From Enterobacillus tribolii (lineage in GTDB: Bacteria > Pseudomonadota > Gammaproteobacteria > Enterobacterales > Enterobacteriaceae): a stretch of 64,000 nt of DNA. The DNA lies in contig NZ_QRAP01000007.1 of the NCBI RefSeq assembly GCF_003363015.1, positions 124,001 through 188,000 on the forward strand, given 5' to 3'. The notes below the pieces were generated by a model. That model did no database searches, had not been told where the DNA came from, and saw only the letters and a program-made list of their open reading frames with translations. Positions 51,702-62,130 of the stretch are shown in pieces (the stretch's first letter is position 1; each line of letters opens with the position of its first letter). The position numbers were made by a program, and so were the translations under genes.

Positions 51702-52370
51702 TTAATTGCGGCGTTCAAAGGCCAGCGCGCGGCGCTCAACAACCCGCATCAGCAGCGTCAGCAGCCCGTTGACGCACAGATAAACCACGCCGGCGGCGCC
51801 GAATACCATGACGTCATAGGTGCGGCCGTACATCTGCTGGCTGTAGCCCATCACTTCCATCAGCGTAATGGTGTACGCCAGTGAGGTACTTTTGAAGATC
51901 AGCACCACTTCGTTGGAATAGGATGATAAGGCCCGCTTGAATGCATAGGGCAGCAGGATACGCAGTGTCTGGCTGCGTGACATGCCCAATGCTTCGCACG
52001 ACTGCCACTGCCCGGCGGGAATGGCCCGCATCGCGCCGTGAAACAGTTGGGTGGTATAGGCCGCACTGTTCAGCGCCAGGGCGATCATGGCGCACAGCCA
52101 GGGCTGCGACAGCAGGCTCCACAGCCAGGGGATCTGTTTGATCGTTTCAAACTGGCCGGGGCCGTAGTAAATCAGGAAGATCTGCACCAGCAGCGGCGTG
52201 CCGGTGAACAGGGTGATATAGACCTTGACCAGCGGCGTCAGCACCGGGGTTTTCAGCGTCAGAACCACGGTAAACAGCAGCGCCAGCACCAGCGCCACCA
52301 GCAGGGAAACTACGGTAAGGCTCAGGCTGGTGTGCAATCCCTGAAGGATGTCCGGAATATACGAAAACAT
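51702..52370 (-). CDS. artM: Arginine ABC transporter permease ArtM
   Basis: A 222-residue polar amino acid permease (same as E. coli). Membrane segments begin with LSLTVVSLLVALVLALLFTV, and the EAA loop is CEALGMSRSQTLRILLPYAF. Overlaps the artQ stop by one base. Last gene of artPIQM. Confidence 0.96.
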   Translation of the reverse strand: MFSYIPDILQGLHTSLSLTVVSLLVALVLALLFTVVLTLKTPVLTPLVKVYITLFTGTPLLVQIFLIYYGPGQFETIKQIPWLWSLLSQPWLCAMIALALNSAAYTTQLFHGAMRAIPAGQWQSCEALGMSRSQTLRILLPYAFKRALSSYSNEVVLIFKSTSLAYTITLMEVMGYSQQMYGRTYDVMVFGAAGVVYLCVNGLLTLLMRVVERRALAFERRN

Positions 52371-53086
52371 CAGGACGGCCTCCGTTCAAAGCGGGTGGTG
52401 CGCAGCTCGATGCGTTTGAGTACGTACTGGCTGAACAGGGTGATAAGCAGGTAAATTGCGGCGGCAATGACGTACCAGGTAAAGGGCTCCTGCGTCCGCG
52501 TGGCGATGCTTTTGGTTTGCAGCATCAGATCGTTAACGCTGATTAACGACACCAGCGCGGTGTCCTTCAGCAATACCAGCCACTGGTTGCCCAGCCCCGG
52601 CAGCGCGTGACGCCACATCTGCGGCATCACCAGGCGGAAGAAGATCTGGCTTTTGCTCAGGCCCAACGCCTGCCCGGACTCGCGTTGCCCTTCCGGCACC
52701 GCCTTCAGCGCGCCGCGCAGCGTTTGCGACGCGTAGGCGGCATACAGCAGCGCCAGCGCGATAACCCCGCACAGGAAAGGACTGACTTCGAAGCTTTCGA
52801 TATTCAGCTGTACCGGAATGCGGACAACCAGCAGGTTCAGCTCAAAGCCGTCCGACAATAGCAGCAACAGCTGGGATGAGCCGAAGTAGATAAACAGCAC
52901 CACCAGAATTTCCGGCAAACCGCGAAACAGCGTCACGATCACGGTAGCCAGCCAGGCCATCGGCTTCCAGCGGGCGGACTCCCAGACGGCAAAAAGCATT
53001 GCCAGAATCAGCCCGAGCACCAGCGCGCAAATCGCCAGTGCGAGGGTCATGCCAGCGGCGCTGGCCAGGGGTTGGAATTCATTCAT
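52370..53086 (-). CDS. artQ: Arginine ABC transporter permease ArtQ
   Basis: A 238-residue permease (same as E. coli) that pairs with ArtM. Start [23 protein letters not shown] loop [23 protein letters not shown]-rich hairpin near 53215-53240 lies between artI and artQ, probably reducing read-through from the abundant binding-protein message. Confidence 0.96.
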   Translation of the reverse strand: MNEFQPLASAAGMTLALAICALVLGLILAMLFAVWESARWKPMAWLATVIVTLFRGLPEILVVLFIYFGSSQLLLLLSDGFELNLLVVRIPVQLNIESFEVSPFLCGVIALALLYAAYASQTLRGALKAVPEGQRESGQALGLSKSQIFFRLVMPQMWRHALPGLGNQWLVLLKDTALVSLISVNDLMLQTKSIATRTQEPFTWYVIAAAIYLLITLFSQYVLKRIELRTTRFERRPS

Positions 53087-53243
53087 TGCGTTCAGCGCCC
53101 GGCGGCCGGGCTGTTTTCCTTTACGGAAACGAAACAGGGCAGAAATCCCGCATCACATCATGCGCCGGACTTTTGCCCCTGAGTCATATCCTGATGCATC
53201 ACACCATCAGTGAACAAGGCCGCCCGCGGACGGCCCGGTTCGA

Positions 53244-53975
53244 TTACTGCTGGAACCATTTGTTGTAGATGGTCTGATAAGTGCCATCCTGTTTGATCTT
53301 ATTCAGCGCGTCATTGAACTGCTTGAGCAGGTCGGCGTTGTTCTGACGCACTGCGATGCCGAGGCCGGTGCCGAAGTAGTTCGGGTCGGTCACTTTATCG
53401 CCGACGGCGGCCAGGTTCGGGTTCTGCTTCAGCCATTCGTTAACCACGGCGGTGTCGCCGAACACGGCGTCCAGACGACCGTTTTTCAGGTCAAGCACCG
53501 CGTTCTGGTAGCTGTCGTAAGGCACCGGCGTGATTTCCGGATGCTTTTCCGTCAGGTACTTCTGGTGCGTGGTGCCGTTCTGCATGCCCACGCGCTTGCC
53601 TTTCAGCGCGGCGATATCAGCGACTTTGTCTTTGGTGGCGATGAACAGCGCGGAGTTGTCGTAGTAGGGCGCGGTGAACGCAACCTGCTTCTGGCGCTCC
53701 GGCGTGATGTCCATACCGGAAATAACCGCGTCGAAACGCTTGAACTTCAGGCTGGGGATCAGGCTGTCGAACGCCTGATTGGTAAAGGTACAGGTAGCCT
53801 GCATTTCTTTGCACAGCGCATTAGCCAGATCGATATCAAACCCCTGAATCTGGTTGTTGGCGTCAATGAACTCAAACGGGGGATAAGAGGCTTCCAGCGC
53901 GAAACGCACCGTTTCCGCCGCTGAGACGGAAGCACTGAGACTGGCTAATGCCGCGGCAATTATGATTTTTTTCAT
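53244..53975 (-). CDS. artI: Arginine-binding protein ArtI
   Basis: A 243-residue periplasmic binding protein; the start at 53975 begins the signal peptide KKIIIAAALASLSASVSAAE. Mature segments VRFALEASYPPFEFIDANNQ and DITPERQKQVAFTAPYYDNS match ArtI. It lies between artP and artQ. Very similar to artJ. Confidence 0.95.
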   Translation of the reverse strand: MKKIIIAAALASLSASVSAAETVRFALEASYPPFEFIDANNQIQGFDIDLANALCKEMQATCTFTNQAFDSLIPSLKFKRFDAVISGMDITPERQKQVAFTAPYYDNSALFIATKDKVADIAALKGKRVGMQNGTTHQKYLTEKHPEITPVPYDSYQNAVLDLKNGRLDAVFGDTAVVNEWLKQNPNLAAVGDKVTDPNYFGTGLGIAVRQNNADLLKQFNDALNKIKQDGTYQTIYNKWFQQ

Positions 53976-54035
53976 CGCAGACTCCAACGGTTGTGTGTGT
54001 AACTCGACATCGGTGTTAAAAAAGAAAATTTGCCA

Positions 54036-54764
54036 TCAATGAGACAGATAGCCCGCGAACGCTTCGGTTTGCGGGTGGGTGAAATGCCCCGCGTCGCCTT
54101 GCTCGACGATCCGGCCCTGTTCCATATACACGACGCGGCTGGCGGTTTTACGCGCCACTTCGACTTCGTGGGTGACGATTACCTGCGTAATGCCGGTTTC
54201 CGCCAGTTCGCGGATGATGCCCACCACCTGTGCGGTGATCTCCGGATCGAGCGCGGCAGTCGGTTCGTCAAACAGCAATACCTGCGGTTCCATCATCAGG
54301 GCGCGGGCAATCGCGACGCGCTGCTGCTGGCCGCCGGAAAGGTGCAACGGAAAACGATCGGCGAAATCGGTCAGGCGTAAACGGGTAAGCAACTTTTTCG
54401 CCCGCTCTTCCGCCTGCTGACGGCTCAGGCCGAGCACTTTGCAGGGCGCTTCGATCAGGTTTTGCAATACGGTCAGGTGCGGCCACAGATTATATTGCTG
54501 GAATACCATGCCAACGTTGCGACGCAGCTCACGAATAGCTTTCTCGCCCGGCTTCTGACTGAAGTCAAACTGGTTGCCGGCAATGTTCAGGTGCCCCGAA
54601 CGCGGCATTTCCAGCAGGTTAAGCACCCGCAGGAGAGAACTCTTCCCGGCGCCGCTCGGCCCCAGCAACACCAGGGTTTCGCCTGCCGGGCAGGATAATG
54701 TTATGTCGAACAGCGCCTGATGCGCGCCGTAAAAGCAGTTAATGCCGTTTAGTTGAATACTCAT
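54036..54764 (-). CDS. artP: Arginine ABC transporter ATPase ArtP
   Basis: A 242-residue ABC ATPase (same as E. coli). Walker [10 protein letters not shown], signature [15 protein letters not shown], Walker [13 protein letters not shown] and H-loop VTHEVEVA. First gene of the art operon; promoter expected in 54765-54900, which is AT-rich. Confidence 0.97.
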   Translation of the reverse strand: MSIQLNGINCFYGAHQALFDITLSCPAGETLVLLGPSGAGKSSLLRVLNLLEMPRSGHLNIAGNQFDFSQKPGEKAIRELRRNVGMVFQQYNLWPHLTVLQNLIEAPCKVLGLSRQQAEERAKKLLTRLRLTDFADRFPLHLSGGQQQRVAIARALMMEPQVLLFDEPTAALDPEITAQVVGIIRELAETGITQVIVTHEVEVARKTASRVVYMEQGRIVEQGDAGHFTHPQTEAFAGYLSH

Positions 54765-54968
54765 GCGCGAGAATTGAATAGCAATTGATTCCGCAAAGGG
54801 TAACTTTATCAGAATAGTTATGCAATCTTTGTGAGTTAAAATTTATAGCAGCGTGGCATTTTACCGAAAGCATAGCACAATATGCGTTTTATGCAGGAAA
54901 ATGCGCGGGAATGTCGCGTTCAGCTGAAATTTGGTAGCGATATTGCACGGCAGACATCCGTACGTCCG

Positions 54969-55937
54969 TCAGGAGTGGCACGTATTGCTGCCAGTTTCCG
55001 GCGGGGGTTTAAGGCTCATGATGGGTGGGAACGGCGCTTTCAGATTATCCAGGGCCTGATTGATGTAGCCGAGGAACGTTTTGAACAGCAATGTCTGACC
55101 GCGGCGTGATTCATACACGGCATAAAGTGCATAAGGCTCGCTGCTCCATTCCGGGAAGAGATGACAGAGATCGCCTTTCTCAATGTAAGGCATGCAGATT
55201 TTTGAGGGGAGAAAGCCGACGCCGACGCCGGCCATCGCGGCATACATCAGGCTGCGCATGCTGTTGGTGATCAGTCGCGCCGTCAGCGGCAGGATGAACT
55301 TTTCTTTTTGTGCGTTTACCAGACGCCACTGGCGGCGGGCATCCTCACCCCGGCGCAGCAGTGCGGGGCAGTGCGATAACTGCTGCAAATCGCGCAGGGG
55401 GGCGTAGTGGGCCTGGAGGCCGGGGCTGCACACCATAATATGCTTTTCAAGGCTCAGCTGGCGGGCGTGGAGGCCAGAGTCCGGCAACAGCAGGGCAGAA
55501 GGGCGGAAGGCGATGTCAACGCCTTCGTTTATCAGATCGACTTCACGACTGACGGCCAGCACTTCGATAACCACGTCCGGATACTGTTTCAGGAATTCGC
55601 TGACCAGCGGAGAAAGCAGTTCTTCCGCCATCATAACCGGTGCGGAAATGCGCAGCCGGCCGCGCGGATGGGCCAGCGCGTTATTGACCAGATCGATGGC
55701 CGCCTGCCCCTGCTGAATGGCGAGGCGGCACTGTTCGGCAAACTGCTGCCCAAGCTCGGTCACGGTGAAACGGCGGGTGGAGCGCTGCACCAGCCGCACG
55801 CCCAATGACTCTTCCAGCGCGGCGATACGGCGGCTGAGCAGGGACTTCGACACGCCAAGAACCTGGGCTGCGGCAGTATATCCCTGATAATCAACGGAGT
55901 AGACGAAGTACAGCATGTCGTTCAGGTCGTATTTCAT
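54969..55937 (-). CDS. LysR-family transcription regulator
   Basis: A 322-residue LysR regulator. The winged helix is at the N-terminus (MLYFVYSVDYQGYTAAAQVL, then GVSKSLLSRRIAALEESLGV), and the effector domain has RGRLRISAPVMMAEELL. The start at 55937 begins the domain. This subgroup (AaeR/CrgA-like, with the RLRISAP segment) often controls a divergent gene. The divergent neighbour is the AraC-type gene at 56057. It is not in this position in E. coli. Confidence 0.9.
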   Translation of the reverse strand: MKYDLNDMLYFVYSVDYQGYTAAAQVLGVSKSLLSRRIAALEESLGVRLVQRSTRRFTVTELGQQFAEQCRLAIQQGQAAIDLVNNALAHPRGRLRISAPVMMAEELLSPLVSEFLKQYPDVVIEVLAVSREVDLINEGVDIAFRPSALLLPDSGLHARQLSLEKHIMVCSPGLQAHYAPLRDLQQLSHCPALLRRGEDARRQWRLVNAQKEKFILPLTARLITNSMRSLMYAAMAGVGVGFLPSKICMPYIEKGDLCHLFPEWSSEPYALYAVYESRRGQTLLFKTFLGYINQALDNLKAPFPPIMSLKPPPETGSNTCHS

Positions 55938-56056
55938 TCCTGTTGTCCTGATTTTGCAACAATCTTTCTCTTTTTTAGCTATTTCAGGTTGGAAGTGCAA
56001 CAGATAATCTATTCCTGACTAACGCACTGGTTAAGTTAAAGCATTCAGGGAGCAAA

Positions 56057-56434
56057 ATGATGACGATGACAACGCACGATCAACGCTTGGTTTCGGCATT
56101 GGTGGACTGGATTGAGAAGAATATCGACGGCAAGCTACAGATTGACGACGTGTCGCGTAAATCGGGCTATTCAAAATGGCATATACAGCGCAAATTTAAA
56201 TCCGTGGTCGGGGTATCGGTTGCCAGCTATATCCGCAACCGTAAGCTGACGCGTGCGGCGATTGCGCTGAAAGTCACCGAAATGAAGATTATCGACATCG
56301 CCATGTCTTATGGTTTCGATAATCAACAGACGTTCACCCGGACCTTCAGTCGTCACTTCGGCGTTTCTCCCGGCGGATACCGCCACGACACCGGCTGGAC
56401 GGAAGGAAAGATGCTGCCGCGCGCACGGGTGTAG
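56057..56434 (+). CDS. AraC-family small regulator (MarA/SoxS-like)
   Basis: A 125-residue protein consisting only of the double helix-turn-helix domain: LQIDDVSRKSGYSKWHIQRK and IIDIAMSYGFDNQQTFTRTF, then FGVSPGGYR. Single-domain AraC proteins of this size include MarA, SoxS, Rob and RamA, activators of antibiotic and oxidative stress genes. Which of these it resembles most cannot be decided by eye. Divergent from the LysR gene. Confidence 0.88.
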   Translation: MMTMTTHDQRLVSALVDWIEKNIDGKLQIDDVSRKSGYSKWHIQRKFKSVVGVSVASYIRNRKLTRAAIALKVTEMKIIDIAMSYGFDNQQTFTRTFSRHFGVSPGGYRHDTGWTEGKMLPRARV

Positions 56435-56459
56435 ACCCGGCACGCGGCTCAGGCGGGCA

Positions 56460-57071
56460 TCATGGTATCGACAGCACCTGGCGCAGGGTGCCGTCGGAGG
56501 ATGATGTCCAGTTTCCGCCATAGCGGATATCATCAATCACCCAGCAACCGCGCTCTTGCACCAGTACGACGGCATCTTCCCATTTATTGACATGCTCGGT
56601 TTCCTGGCGGTAGAAATCCACCGGCAATGTGACGACGCCCGGCGTATCCGCACTTTTGTTCTCCGGAATGACAACGGCCCTTTCCGGGCCTTCGAACAGG
56701 CTTGAGAACAGGTCGCCTTCGGTGAAGTCGGGTTTTTCTCCCGGATTGGCGGCAATCTGCGCGCGCTGGCGTTGTTTAGCCTGGTCGAGCGCCCGGTACA
56801 GCGCATCACTGATATAGGGACGTATGGCGAATAGCAGCGATTCATCGGGCAACCCGCCGCCGTAACGGCGAGGGATGTAGATATTATAAAATCCCTGCGC
56901 CGTGCCTTGTGTGCTGGCGGAGGGGCAGGTCATGTCGGGCCGGACCTCGTAAGCCAGTTCCGGCGTGCGCGCTTCCGTACCGAAGAAGTCGCCAAATACG
57001 CGATCCAGCACCGTACAGCCGGTGAGGCATAATGGCAGGACGATGATCAACATCCTTGTTAACTGTAACAT
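56460..57071 (-). CDS. ybjP: YbjP lipoprotein
   Basis: A 203-residue lipoprotein (E. coli 171) with lipobox LPLCLTGC. The C-terminal part RGCWVIDDIRYGGNW...GTLRQ is the YbjP signature; the N-terminal half is longer than E. coli. Function unknown. Follows ybjQ by 11 nt on the same strand. Confidence 0.85.
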   Translation of the reverse strand: MLQLTRMLIIVLPLCLTGCTVLDRVFGDFFGTEARTPELAYEVRPDMTCPSASTQGTAQGFYNIYIPRRYGGGLPDESLLFAIRPYISDALYRALDQAKQRQRAQIAANPGEKPDFTEGDLFSSLFEGPERAVVIPENKSADTPGVVTLPVDFYRQETEHVNKWEDAVVLVQERGCWVIDDIRYGGNWTSSSDGTLRQVLSIP

Positions 57072-57082
57072 GTCATTCCTTT

Positions 57083-57406
57083 CTATTTTCTTATTTTAAC
57101 GGCGGTGCCTGATACGCTGACCATCAGCATGCTGCTGTCTTTCCCGACGGTTTCATAGTCTATGTCAATACCGACGACGGCATCGGCACCCACAGATTTC
57201 GCCTGTTCCTTCAGCTCTTCAAAGGCGATTTCACGCGCTTTGCGCAGCTCTTTCTCATAAGCGCCGGAGCGCCCGCCGACGATGTCGCGGATGCCAGCGA
57301 AGAAATCTTTGAAAATATTGGCACCCAGGATGGCTTCGCCGGTTACGACGCCGCAATATTCGACGATAATATACCCCTCGAGCGAAGGCGTAGTGGAAAG
57401 TTGCAT
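57083..57406 (-). CDS. ybjQ: YbjQ (UPF0145) protein
   Basis: A 107-residue protein (same as E. coli) with [20 protein letters not shown] and [20 protein letters not shown]0145 proteins form pentamers of unknown function. Probably in an operon with ybjP. Divergent from amiD. Confidence 0.95.
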   Translation of the reverse strand: MQLSTTPSLEGYIIVEYCGVVTGEAILGANIFKDFFAGIRDIVGGRSGAYEKELRKAREIAFEELKEQAKSVGADAVVGIDIDYETVGKDSSMLMVSVSGTAVKIRK

Positions 57407-57513
57407 GGAAAGCTCCTCGTATAAGCGGACCGGAAGCCGCTAGTATAGCGAATACGGTATATCCGCGTGTCTGAATTTGTTACGGAGCAAAATCGTTGGA
57501 AAGGAGAAAGGGT

Positions 57514-58341
57514 ATGTTCAGGCCGGGAGCGATCGTGCTGGCTTTGCTGCTGGCCGGGTGTCATACGCAGGCGCCGGAAGAGGTGATTGACCGGGGAAGC
57601 TATCAGGCTGACGTCAGCCGCACTGCGCTGGGAATGGATCAGCGTATCCGCTTCGTGGTGTTGCACTATACCGCGGAGAACGACGCCGATTCGCTGCGCA
57701 TCCTGACGCAGGAAGCGGTCAGCGCGCACTATCTGATTCCTTCCCGGCCGGACGTAAAACGGGGTAAGCCCGTGGCGCTGCAACTGGTGCCGGAATCCCG
57801 GCGCGCCTGGCACGCCGGCGCCAGTTTTTGGCAGGGGCGCACCAACCTAAATGACACCTCGCTGGGGATTGAAATTGTTAACGCCGGGCCGCGTGACGAC
57901 GACTGGGCGCCGTTCAGCGATGCACAGATAGATTTGGTGATTGCGCTGCTTAAAGATGTCACTGCGCGTTACAATATTCCGCCGCAAAACGTGCTGGGGC
58001 ATATGGACGTCGCGCCCGGACGCAAAAAAGATCCCGGCCCGGCCTTTCCGTGGCGTCGTCTGGCGCAGGCCGGCGTCGGCGCCTGGCCTGACGAGGCCGC
58101 CGTGCAGCGTTATCAGGCCGGTCGCCCTGATGATATGCCCGTAAACATTGCCCGCCTGCAGCAAAAGCTGGCGCGCTACGGTTACAACATCGGGGTCAAC
58201 GGCGTAAATGATGACGCATCACGCGCGGCCATCGCCGCGTTTCAGATGCACTTCCGCCCGGCGGATTACCGGGGGAATGCCGATGCGGGGAGTGAGGCGA
58301 TTATTGATGCCCTGCTGGAAAAATATGGCGGCCGTGAATAA
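57514..58341 (+). CDS. amiD: N-acetylmuramoyl-L-alanine amidase AmiD
   Basis: A 275-residue outer-membrane lipoprotein amidase (E. coli 276). Lipobox LALLLAGC; zinc ligands in FVVLHYTAEND and LGHMDVAPGRKKDPGPAFPW; C-terminal peptidoglycan-binding domain from about residue 205. Cleaves the amide bond between MurNAc and the stem peptide, including anhydro-muropeptides. The start at 57514 has AAAGGAG upstream. Confidence 0.96.
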   Translation: MFRPGAIVLALLLAGCHTQAPEEVIDRGSYQADVSRTALGMDQRIRFVVLHYTAENDADSLRILTQEAVSAHYLIPSRPDVKRGKPVALQLVPESRRAWHAGASFWQGRTNLNDTSLGIEIVNAGPRDDDWAPFSDAQIDLVIALLKDVTARYNIPPQNVLGHMDVAPGRKKDPGPAFPWRRLAQAGVGAWPDEAAVQRYQAGRPDDMPVNIARLQQKLARYGYNIGVNGVNDDASRAAIAAFQMHFRPADYRGNADAGSEAIIDALLEKYGGRE

Positions 58342-58350
58342 ACGAACGGG

Positions 58351-59361
58351 CTAGAACTGGCAAATTTTACCGTGGTCCTTCAGCCAGGCCGCGGTACGGC
58401 GAATGCCGTCGTCCAGGGAGATAACCGGCTGGTAGTTCAGCTCCTGGCGCGCGCGTTCGTTGTCCAGCGTCATGTCGAAGTTCAGCTTGGACACGCCATA
58501 GTGGGTGAGCGCCGGTTCTTTATCACTGTGCGCGCCCAGTTTTTCCATGCCGCGCGCCATCATGTCGAGCATCGCGTAGGGCACGGAGCGGATGCGGCAT
58601 TTAACCCCCAGCTCATCAATAAGCTGTTGCAGGATCAAACGCAGCTTGCGCGGTTCCTGATTGGTGATGTTATAGGCCCGGCCGGACGGCGTGTCCGGGG
58701 ATTCGGTTGCCAGCCACATGGCGTGAACGGCATTTTCCTCGTAGGTCATATCCGCCAGCGCGTCGCCGCCGCGCGGCAGCAGCAGGGTGCCGTGGCGTTT
58801 CATCATGTTCAGCAAGCGCGGAAGCAGAACCTTATCGTGCGGGCCGAACAGCCCCTGCGGGCGCAAGATGGTGAAGTGGGTTTGCGGGTTGGACAGCGCC
58901 AGATTTTGCACCACTTCTTCCGCGGAGGCCTTACTGCGTGCGAAATAGTTGGCGTAGCGAACCGGACGGTAATCCTCACGGATATTCAGGTGGTGGCGGT
59001 AATCAAAATAGACCGACGGCGACGAAATATGGATAAACTGACGTACGCCGTACGCAGCGGCCCATTCGCCCAGGCGGCGGGTAGCGCGGACGTTGGCTTT
59101 CTCAAACAATTCTTCGGCGCCCCAGGGCGAGGTGAAACCGGAGCAGTGCCAGAGCGTATCGACATCGTTCAGCATCGCCCTGGCCTGAGATGACACCAGG
59201 TTGGTCAGATCGGCGTGAATAAACTCCGCGCCCAGCTTTTGCAGCAGGTTGCCCATTGCCGCGTTGTCGCCGGTCGCCCGTACGCCGATCCCGCGCTGGC
59301 GCAGGTACTCCACCGCATTACGTCCGAGGCCGCTGGTCGCGCCGGTCACCAATACCTTCAT
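58351..59361 (-). CDS. ybjS: YbjS NAD(P)-dependent epimerase-like protein
   Basis: A 336-residue extended short-chain dehydrogenase (E. coli 337). [14 protein letters not shown] is the NAD-binding motif; SxnYxxxK appears as [11 protein letters not shown]...RSKASAEE. In E. coli the substrate is unknown. Follows ybjT and ltaE on the minus strand. Confidence 0.93.
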   Translation of the reverse strand: MKVLVTGATSGLGRNAVEYLRQRGIGVRATGDNAAMGNLLQKLGAEFIHADLTNLVSSQARAMLNDVDTLWHCSGFTSPWGAEELFEKANVRATRRLGEWAAAYGVRQFIHISSPSVYFDYRHHLNIREDYRPVRYANYFARSKASAEEVVQNLALSNPQTHFTILRPQGLFGPHDKVLLPRLLNMMKRHGTLLLPRGGDALADMTYEENAVHAMWLATESPDTPSGRAYNITNQEPRKLRLILQQLIDELGVKCRIRSVPYAMLDMMARGMEKLGAHSDKEPALTHYGVSKLNFDMTLDNERARQELNYQPVISLDDGIRRTAAWLKDHGKICQF

Positions 59362-59532
59362 AGTTGTTAAATCCCCGGCCGGGCGTACTGTCGCCTGCCT
59401 TTGTTGTCATTCATTCCGCACGCGGGTGCGTTTGTGGCCGGAAATAGCGCCCGACAGTCAATAAAGATGCCATTCTTCCGTGAAATCAGGCGCTATGCAA
59501 TCAGATTACTGGCGCGGAGCGTCACAAAAACA

Positions 59533-60996
59533 CTATCTGCTTACGTCGTCGTCAACCTCCGGGTGCTCACGATCGTAATCCAGCGCCAGTGCGGCGATGC
59601 GCGAAGCCATGCCGCGGAAAATGAACAGATGGGCGGGCATCATGACGAACCAGTAAAGCAGGCCGCTGAATCCGGCGGGGTGCCACCAGGCGCGGACGTC
59701 CAGCGTACGCTTCCCGTCACGCTCCCCGATGGTGAAGGCCAGGCGGCCCAGCCCCGGCGCTTTCATCCCAAACAAGAGCGCCAGAAGTTTTTCCGGCTTG
59801 AGGGTGATGACTTTCCAGCCGTCAATCAGATCGCCGGGTTGCAGGGTGTCCCGCGCCGGGCGGCCGTAGGTGACGCCGCCGCCGGCCAGGTCGTCCATCC
59901 GTGCGCGGATGGCCCAGAGATAGTTGGCGTAAAAGTAGCCTTCCTTGCCGCCCAACTGCTGGACCACGTGCCACAGCGCCCGGCGGGAAGCGGTAGTGCT
60001 CACTTCATGCCCGGCGTGCTTCGGGTAGAAACCGTAACCGGGCCGCCAGCGCGCCCGGACTTCAGGATCGTAGCCCCAGTCCGCCGAGTTCACCACCTCC
60101 TGTTCCCGCTTCAGCGTTTCGGTCACCGCCTGCTCGAACGGGATCAGGGTTTGCGGCACCAGGCGCGCGATTTCCGTGCCATCGGCGGGAAGGTCGTGCC
60201 TGAGCCCTTCGATCAGGGCGCGGGAAATGGTGGTGGGCACCGAGGTAATCATGCTGAGGAAGTAAACCGAAATTAAGCGGGTAGGGATTGGCAGCGGAAT
60301 GATCCAGCGCTTTTTGCCGCTCAGGCGGATAAAACGCTCGAACATGGTCTGGTAACTGATGTACTCCGGCCCGGCGACGTCAAACATCCGGCTTTCCTCC
60401 GCCGGATGCTGCGGTAGCTCCGTGAGGTAAACCAGCAGGTTTTCCAGCGCGACAGGGGAGGATTTGGAGCGTACCCAGCGCGGCGGCGTCAGCAGCGGCA
60501 GGTTGTAAACCATGTCGCGCATCACTTCGAACGCGGCGGAACCCGGACCGATGATGATGCCGGCGCGCAGTTCGGTGACCGGAATACCGCTTTCGCGCAG
60601 GATCTCCCCGGTGCGCCGGCGTGCCAGCAGATGCGGGCTGACGTCGTCCTTCGGTTGCAGGGCGCCGAGAAACAGCACCTCACGCACTTTGCTGCCGCGC
60701 AGCGCCTGGCTGGTGTTGCGCGCAGCCAGCAGTTCCCGCTCCAGAAAGTCGTGCCCGTCTCCCATACCGTGGACCAGGTAGTAAACGACGTCGATATCTT
60801 CCGTTAACGAAGTGAGTGTATCCGGCTGATACAGATCGGCATAGCGGCACTCCACGTTGGGCCATGCCTGCTCTTTCAGCCATTCAATGCGGCGGGCGGC
60901 GGCCCGGATGGTGTGCCCCTGCGCGCACAGGCGGGGAATAAGATTTTGACCGACGTAACCGCTGGCGCCCAGCACCAGAATACGTAATGACGTCAT
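59533..60996 (-). CDS. ybjT: YbjT NAD(P)-binding protein with DUF2867 domain
   Basis: A 487-residue protein (E. coli 476). N-terminal Rossmann domain (LGASGYVGQNLIPRLCAQGH) and a C-terminal DUF2867 region (WALRARMDDLAGG-like, here WAIRARMDDLAGGGVTYGRP), ending with hydrophobic LLYWFVMMPAHLFIFRGM, which may associate with the membrane. Function unknown. Between ltaE and ybjS as in E. coli. Confidence 0.93.
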   Translation of the reverse strand: MTSLRILVLGASGYVGQNLIPRLCAQGHTIRAAARRIEWLKEQAWPNVECRYADLYQPDTLTSLTEDIDVVYYLVHGMGDGHDFLERELLAARNTSQALRGSKVREVLFLGALQPKDDVSPHLLARRRTGEILRESGIPVTELRAGIIIGPGSAAFEVMRDMVYNLPLLTPPRWVRSKSSPVALENLLVYLTELPQHPAEESRMFDVAGPEYISYQTMFERFIRLSGKKRWIIPLPIPTRLISVYFLSMITSVPTTISRALIEGLRHDLPADGTEIARLVPQTLIPFEQAVTETLKREQEVVNSADWGYDPEVRARWRPGYGFYPKHAGHEVSTTASRRALWHVVQQLGGKEGYFYANYLWAIRARMDDLAGGGVTYGRPARDTLQPGDLIDGWKVITLKPEKLLALLFGMKAPGLGRLAFTIGERDGKRTLDVRAWWHPAGFSGLLYWFVMMPAHLFIFRGMASRIAALALDYDREHPEVDDDVSR

Positions 60997-61041
60997 GCGA
61001 TGTTCCTGAACTGTTTCTGAACTCTGGAGGCAGATGAATAA

Positions 61042-61072
61042 ACGTGAGGCCGGCGCCGGGCCGGCCTCACGT
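61042..61072 (-). terminator. ltaE terminator
   Basis: ACGTGAGGCCGGC-N5-GCCGGCCTCACGT is a perfect 13-bp stem 6 nt downstream of the ltaE stop, followed by TTTATT on the minus strand. It may reduce read-through into ybjT. Confidence 0.85.
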
Positions 61073-61077
61073 GAGTT

Positions 61078-62130
61078 TTAACCGTAAAGCGCGCGCTGTG
61101 CGGCGCCGGATGATGACGGCGCGCAGCTTTCCTGAAATTCACGCCACAGTTCAACGACGCGGGTCAGATCGGCGCGCGTGATGTTAATGTGGGTCACCAG
61201 GCGGGTAACGGGGCCGGCGCTGAGCAACACGCCGCGTTCCCGCATCCAGGGGCCGAGCCGCGCCGCCTGCTCGTCGGGCAGGGAGACGAACAGCATGTTG
61301 GTCTGCGCGCCAGGCGGCAGAATGGTGACGCCGAGATCCGCCAGTTGTTGCGCCATCCAGGCCGCGTTGTCGTGATCCTCACGCAGGCGATCGACGTTGT
61401 GCGCCAGCGCGTAGCGGACGCCTTCCGCCAGAATGCCCGCCTGGCGCATGCCGCCGCCGACCATCTTACGCCAGCGACGGGCCCGCTGAATGTATTCCGC
61501 GCTGCCGCACAACGCGGAGCCGACCGGCGCGCCCAGCCCTTTGGAGAAGCAGACGGTCAGCGTGTCGCAATATTGGCTCAGGGCGCTCAGCGGTACGTTC
61601 AGCGCCACCGCGGCGTTGAAGATGCGCGCGCCGTCGATGTGCAGCGCCAGCTTGCGGGCGCGGGTGAACTCCCAGGCCTGGCGCAGGTACTCCAGGGGCA
61701 ACACCTTACCGTTGTGGGTATTTTCCAGGCTCAGCAGGCGGGTGCGGGCAAAGTGGACGTCATCGGCCTTGATGACGGCGGCGACTATATCAAGGGGCAG
61801 GGTGCCGTCCGGGGCGGCGTCGATGGGTTGGGGCTGGATGCTGCCCAACACCGCCGCGCCGCCTGCTTCGAATAAATAGTTATGGGCTTTTTGCCCCGCG
61901 ATATATTCTTCGCCGCGCTGGCAGTGGGTTAACAACGCCACCAGGTTGGCCTGCGTACCGGTGGGCAAAAACAGCGCCGCTTCTTTGCCCGCCCGTTCGG
62001 CGATTTCCCGCTCCAGCAGGTTAACGCTGGGATCATCGCCGTAAACATCGTCCCCGACCGGTGCCGCCGCCATTGCGCGGCGCATGCCTTCATCAGGCCG
62101 GGTGACGGTATCACTACGCAGATCGATCAT
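61078..62130 (-). CDS. ltaE: Low-specificity L-threonine aldolase LtaE
   Basis: A 350-residue PLP enzyme (E. coli 333). Start DLRSDTVTRPDEGM; PLP lysine in VCFSKGLGAPVGS; LENTHNGKVLPLEYL and HIDGARIFNAAVAL conserved. It cleaves L-threonine and L-allo-threonine to glycine and acetaldehyde. The start at 62130 has AAGGAG 6 nt upstream; ATG 62148 does not. The C-terminus is about 15 residues longer than E. coli. Confidence 0.95.
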   Translation of the reverse strand: MIDLRSDTVTRPDEGMRRAMAAAPVGDDVYGDDPSVNLLEREIAERAGKEAALFLPTGTQANLVALLTHCQRGEEYIAGQKAHNYLFEAGGAAVLGSIQPQPIDAAPDGTLPLDIVAAVIKADDVHFARTRLLSLENTHNGKVLPLEYLRQAWEFTRARKLALHIDGARIFNAAVALNVPLSALSQYCDTLTVCFSKGLGAPVGSALCGSAEYIQRARRWRKMVGGGMRQAGILAEGVRYALAHNVDRLREDHDNAAWMAQQLADLGVTILPPGAQTNMLFVSLPDEQAARLGPWMRERGVLLSAGPVTRLVTHINITRADLTRVVELWREFQESCAPSSSGAAQRALYG

